Positions 61,303 through 64,000 of a DNA stretch of 64,000 nucleotides are shown in pieces; position 1 is the first letter of the stretch, and the number at the start of each line of letters is the position of its first letter. The stretch is taken from the NCBI RefSeq assembly GCF_014287795.1, contig NZ_JACOON010000003.1:1-64000 (forward strand). The letters run 5' to 3'. The DNA is from Christensenella tenuis (GTDB lineage: Bacteria; Bacillota; Clostridia; Christensenellales; Christensenellaceae). The notes under the pieces were generated by a model, which was given only the letters and a program-made list of their open reading frames with translations, was not told the origin of the DNA and ran no database searches. The position numbers and the translations under genes were made by a program.

Positions 61303-62355
61303 CTATTCCCTGTTTTCCGGCTCATAGAATGCCAATACATTTTCAAGCGGCACATCCGGCTGTAAAAAATGGCAGGAAGACATAATATATCCCCCGTCTT
61401 TCCCCAATGTCCGGGACAAAAAACTTGCGTTTTCCCGCACTTCGTCCTGCGTGCCGCGCGGCAGGATTTTTTGCGTTTCCCCCGCGCCGTGAAAAGTGAT
61501 TCGGCCTCCGAATTCCATTTTGAGTTTTTCTGGATCCATATTGCGCGCAGCGGTCTGCACCGGATCGAGAATCTCGATTCCCATATCGATGAATTCCCCG
61601 ATTAGGTGGTAGGCCGACCCACAGCAATGCAGATAGGGAATGGCCCCATAGGAACGTGCCAGCTCCACATATTCAAGGATAGGCTTCCTGAAAAATTCAC
61701 GAAACATATCCACACTGATCAGAAGATCCAACTGCGTTGCAAAATCATCCGCAATTTGCATCGCGTCAATACGTCCGTCCCCCGCCTTCAACATCCGCTC
61801 ATGGTATTCCATATGCCAGTCAAAGCACCGTTTGATGATATGGTGAGCCAGCGCAGGATTAAGCGCCATGTCGATGAATAAGTCCTCCATCCTGCGCACC
61901 TGGATTGGATAATAAAACGCGCTTGCAAATCCGCCAATCAAAAAACGGTCATCATATGTTTTGCATGCCTCTTTAATACTCCCAAACTCCCACTGCGAAA
62001 GGTCAGGCAGGGAAAGCGCGGCGTCAACTTCTTCGATTGTCGAGCATCCGTCCAGCGCATATTTCACAATTTCCTCATATACGCCATATTGGTTGCGCAC
62101 CAAACGGATTCGGCTGCCGCCCCATCCAATGATAAGCCCGTCCGCATCCCGTTCCGTTGCAGGCCGCAAAACCTGGGGGTCGGCCCACGCGCAATCCACC
62201 TCGAGGCGGTCGAGTATGGTTTTCATATCGTCCGTTTCGAAATGCCGGTATAATTTATCCCAGATTTCTGCTACCGCCTGAAAATCTACAGGCGTTCTGT
62301 CCGGCTGCTTGTGTGAAAGAGCCGTAAACACTCGCATCCTGCGCCGTTCATCCAT
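61303..62355 (-). CDS. URO-D-fold protein (MtaA/corrinoid methyltransferase-like) 2
   Basis: 350 residues from ATG 62355 with GGAGAG seven bases upstream. The TIM-barrel family of uroporphyrinogen decarboxylases and methylcobamide:CoM methyltransferases is indicated by RVFTALSHKQPDRTPVDF, the internal LHCCGSAYHLIGEFIDMGIEILDPVQTAARNMDPEKLKMEFG and SCHFLQPDVPLENVLAFYE. The zinc-site pattern His-x-Cys is present as HCC, and a Cys lies near the end (SSCHF), as in methyltransferases rather than in heme enzymes. The role is probably methyl or acyl group chemistry on an unknown substrate. Confidence 0.8.
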   Translation of the reverse strand: MDERRRMRVFTALSHKQPDRTPVDFQAVAEIWDKLYRHFETDDMKTILDRLEVDCAWADPQVLRPATERDADGLIIGWGGSRIRLVRNQYGVYEEIVKYALDGCSTIEEVDAALSLPDLSQWEFGSIKEACKTYDDRFLIGGFASAFYYPIQVRRMEDLFIDMALNPALAHHIIKRCFDWHMEYHERMLKAGDGRIDAMQIADDFATQLDLLISVDMFREFFRKPILEYVELARSYGAIPYLHCCGSAYHLIGEFIDMGIEILDPVQTAARNMDPEKLKMEFGGRITFHGAGETQKILPRGTQDEVRENASFLSRTLGKDGGYIMSSCHFLQPDVPLENVLAFYEPENRE

Positions 62356-62368
62356 TTTTTCTCTCCTT

Positions 62369-63628
62369 TTACAATCCAAGGGTCCGTTTGGCAAGGTTTA
62401 CCCATTTGGCGAGCCGTTCCCGTTCTCCCCCAATGTCATACAGGTCGCGGAACAAAAGTTCTAAGTTCGCGTCCCGCGCCGACCGCTTTGTCAGAAGCAG
62501 ATCCTTTTCCGCCGCTTCCCAATTCACGTCCTTACCGGACATCGGCGGCGGGGCGGGTTTGCGCGAATAGACGTATTTCTTTCCGATCAAATCGCCTACT
62601 ACGTCAAAATCGTTCCACATTGATACCGAAACCGCCCGCAAATTGAGGATCGCCTTTTCGATCAGGCCCAGCCTGTCGCAGACCGGTTCGCAGCACCCGT
62701 AATAAATCAGGCCGAACTCCCGTGCCAGTTCCGCCAAGTACGGCAGGACAAATTCTCCGAACATCCCTGCCGAAATACTGGACGATTCCTGTGATTCGCA
62801 CCATGCCCACATACTGTCCAGCCCGCATATCTGCCCATTCTCTTTAGGAAGGTCGTCGCAGTAACCGTAAAAGCACGGCCCGCCCATCTGGTTATCCGTA
62901 TTGGGTACAAGGCATTTTTCTTTTTCCAGCGTCCTGAACATACGCAGCCGATCATCGGTCATATAGCGCAGCAGCGCATGAAGGTCGTCCGGATGGTCGT
63001 AAAACCAATACATCAGTTCGCCCAGTCCAATAAACCGGTGAAGCTGCCATGTTAATCCAAAAAAACAATTCCCTGTCCATGTATAGTCCCCGTCCGCTTC
63101 GTCCATGAAATCATAGTTCCCGAGGCGCACCGGCAGGAGATCCCCAAACGCTTCTTCCAGAACTGCGCGGTTGCGCTCCGTACGCTCCCTGTCTATATGG
63201 AACTCCCGCCTTACAAGGCGCTTCATATCCTCCGGTTCTTTAATCGTGTGTTCAAACACATAGGCAAGCCCTTTTTCAGAACTCTCCACCATTTTGACGT
63301 CTACGCCAAAGGAAGGCTGCTCCATGCTGTATCCCATCCGGAAATAGGGTTCGACCACAATGTCGTCGCCCACTTCTTTTGCATGGCGGATCGTCTTCAG
63401 CATATATTCTTCCGTACGCCGGCAAAACGGATCCATACAAAGAAGCTCATCCTGCGTTACATAATCGTTGATATACCCCACCTCAACCAGGATCATAGGC
63501 CGTTTGCCTCGCAGGGAATGAAGGGCCGTCCAGCCGTCCCTCCGTTCTTCCATCACCGGCAGCCCTGCAAGTTCCATCCATTCCGCTGCCAATGCGCGCA
63601 GCCGTTCCAGGTCCTTTGCCCGCTTCAT
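62369..63628 (-). CDS. URO-D-related protein of unknown function
   Basis: 419 residues from ATG 63628, one base after the upstream gene's stop. The text is a diverged barrel: PMILVEVGYINDYVTQDELLCMD, HTIKEPEDMKRLVRREFHID, VRLGNYDFMDE, RFIGLGELMYWFYDHPDDLHALLRYMTDDRLRMF and EFGLIYYGCCEPVCDRLGLIEKAILNLRAVSVS. The CCEPVCD stretch occupies the place of the zinc site in the URO-D-like neighbours. It probably belongs to the same superfamily, but I do not recognise a named family. It is co-transcribed with both URO-D-like genes. Confidence 0.65.
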   Translation of the reverse strand: MKRAKDLERLRALAAEWMELAGLPVMEERRDGWTALHSLRGKRPMILVEVGYINDYVTQDELLCMDPFCRRTEEYMLKTIRHAKEVGDDIVVEPYFRMGYSMEQPSFGVDVKMVESSEKGLAYVFEHTIKEPEDMKRLVRREFHIDRERTERNRAVLEEAFGDLLPVRLGNYDFMDEADGDYTWTGNCFFGLTWQLHRFIGLGELMYWFYDHPDDLHALLRYMTDDRLRMFRTLEKEKCLVPNTDNQMGGPCFYGYCDDLPKENGQICGLDSMWAWCESQESSSISAGMFGEFVLPYLAELAREFGLIYYGCCEPVCDRLGLIEKAILNLRAVSVSMWNDFDVVGDLIGKKYVYSRKPAPPPMSGKDVNWEAAEKDLLLTKRSARDANLELLFRDLYDIGGERERLAKWVNLAKRTLGL

Positions 63629-63629
63629 T

Positions 63630-64000
63630 TTATTTTCCCCCGTATACGCCGAGCTCTTTTGCGGCCCGGTAAAATGCCAATACATTTTCAAGGCTCGTAT
63701 CCGCTTGTATGGTATGCGCGGGACTCATCATATATCCGCCGTCCCTGCCAATCGTTTCCATCCGTAGTTTTACTTCGTTCCGGATGTCCGCCTCGCTCCC
63801 GCGCGGAAGCGTCTCTTGTACGCAGATCGCGCCCCAGTAACACAGCCTGTTCCCATAGGTTGCTTTGATTTCCGCCGGATCCATTGCCAGCGGCTGGATC
63901 GGGTTTAATATATCGAGTCCAATTTCAATCAAATCTTCGATGACAGGAAAAATATATCCGCAGCTATGATAGGCCACAAGGATATCCGGCCGCTTTTCTT
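63630..64000 (-). CDS. URO-D-fold protein 1, C-terminal part (cut by the window edge)
   Basis: The last about 123 codons are visible and the start lies beyond 64000. The sequence VAYHSCGYIFPVIEDLIEIGLDILNPIQPLAMDPAEIKATYG, then YWGAICVQETLPRG and GGYMMSPAHTIQADTSLENVLAFY, is a close relative of the gene at 61303-62355. The HSCG zinc-type motif is present, but the distal Cys of the relative (SSCHF) is replaced by SPAHT. It is the first visible gene of the minus-strand operon that runs to araD. Confidence 0.85.
   Translation of the reverse strand, partial: EKRPDILVAYHSCGYIFPVIEDLIEIGLDILNPIQPLAMDPAEIKATYGNRLCYWGAICVQETLPRGSEADIRNEVKLRMETIGRDGGYMMSPAHTIQADTSLENVLAFYRAAKELGVYGGK

Overview
The window reads as chromosomal DNA of a strictly anaerobic Firmicute of the Clostridia (about half G+C). 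The evidence is AGGAGG-type ribosome sites, a T-box leader on trp genes, a type III glutamine synthetase, a group B-like [FeFe] hydrogenase, reverse rubrerythrin and DUF4214 surface proteins. Christensenella-like gut anaerobes would fit, but that is inference. No phage, plasmid or CRISPR locus is visible. The only mobile trace is a probable right end of an IS200/IS605-type element without its transposase.

Layout. 0-2.1 kb: a consensus promoter reading out of the left edge (possibly into an rRNA operon), an omega-RNA-like relic, and a frameshifted DUF4214 surface protein. 2.2-7.3 kb: a minus-strand DNA-damage-flavoured cluster (Fpg/Nei-like protein without the catalytic Pro2, YafY/WYL regulator, GyrI-like protein, GNAT-YoaP protein, spore-photoproduct-lyase-like radical SAM protein), with the same GACA-N5-TGTC dyad in front of two transcription units; mnmA lies upstream. 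7.4-18.8 kb: MBL-fold protein, lipoprotein, exonuclease III, rubredoxin-glutamate synthase-like fusion, a MarR-MATE pair with paired operators, a DUF4214-NlpC/P60 protein, reverse rubrerythrin and an aldehyde dehydrogenase. 18.8-28.7 kb: a two-component system, DUF4349 lipoprotein, Rrf2 regulator, a decayed TlpA-like gene beside an orphan response-regulator DNA-binding domain, a VOC protein, an OpuC-like ABC transporter and a small protein behind a dyad array. 28.9-30.4 kb: [FeFe] hydrogenase.

30.4-41.8 kb is a nitrogen-assimilation island. One minus-strand operon carries a glutamate synthase split into separate polypeptides (amidotransferase, FMN synthase domain, 4Fe-4S protein, FAD oxidoreductase, GXGXG domain), then an ANTAR antiterminator and CTP synthase. 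Divergent from it are glnN, whose leader can fold an ANTAR-type hexaloop hairpin, and an Amt-PII fusion. 43.3-50.1 kb is a complete trpE-GD-C-F-B-A operon under a T-box with a UGG specifier. 50.3-56.2 kb is a two-component system driving a MacAB-like efflux operon; a 17-bp direct-repeat site is shared by both promoters. 57.8-64 kb is a minus-strand operon of three URO-D-fold or related proteins (possible methyltransferases), an AraR-like regulator, ribulokinase and ribulose-5-phosphate 4-epimerase.

The strongest candidates for something new are the ANTAR/split-GOGAT/glnN/Amt-PII circuit, the dyad-linked Nei-like/YafY/SPL-like cluster, and the URO-D-like trio fused to an arabinose module. Families are recognised by eye from motifs; no database search was possible.
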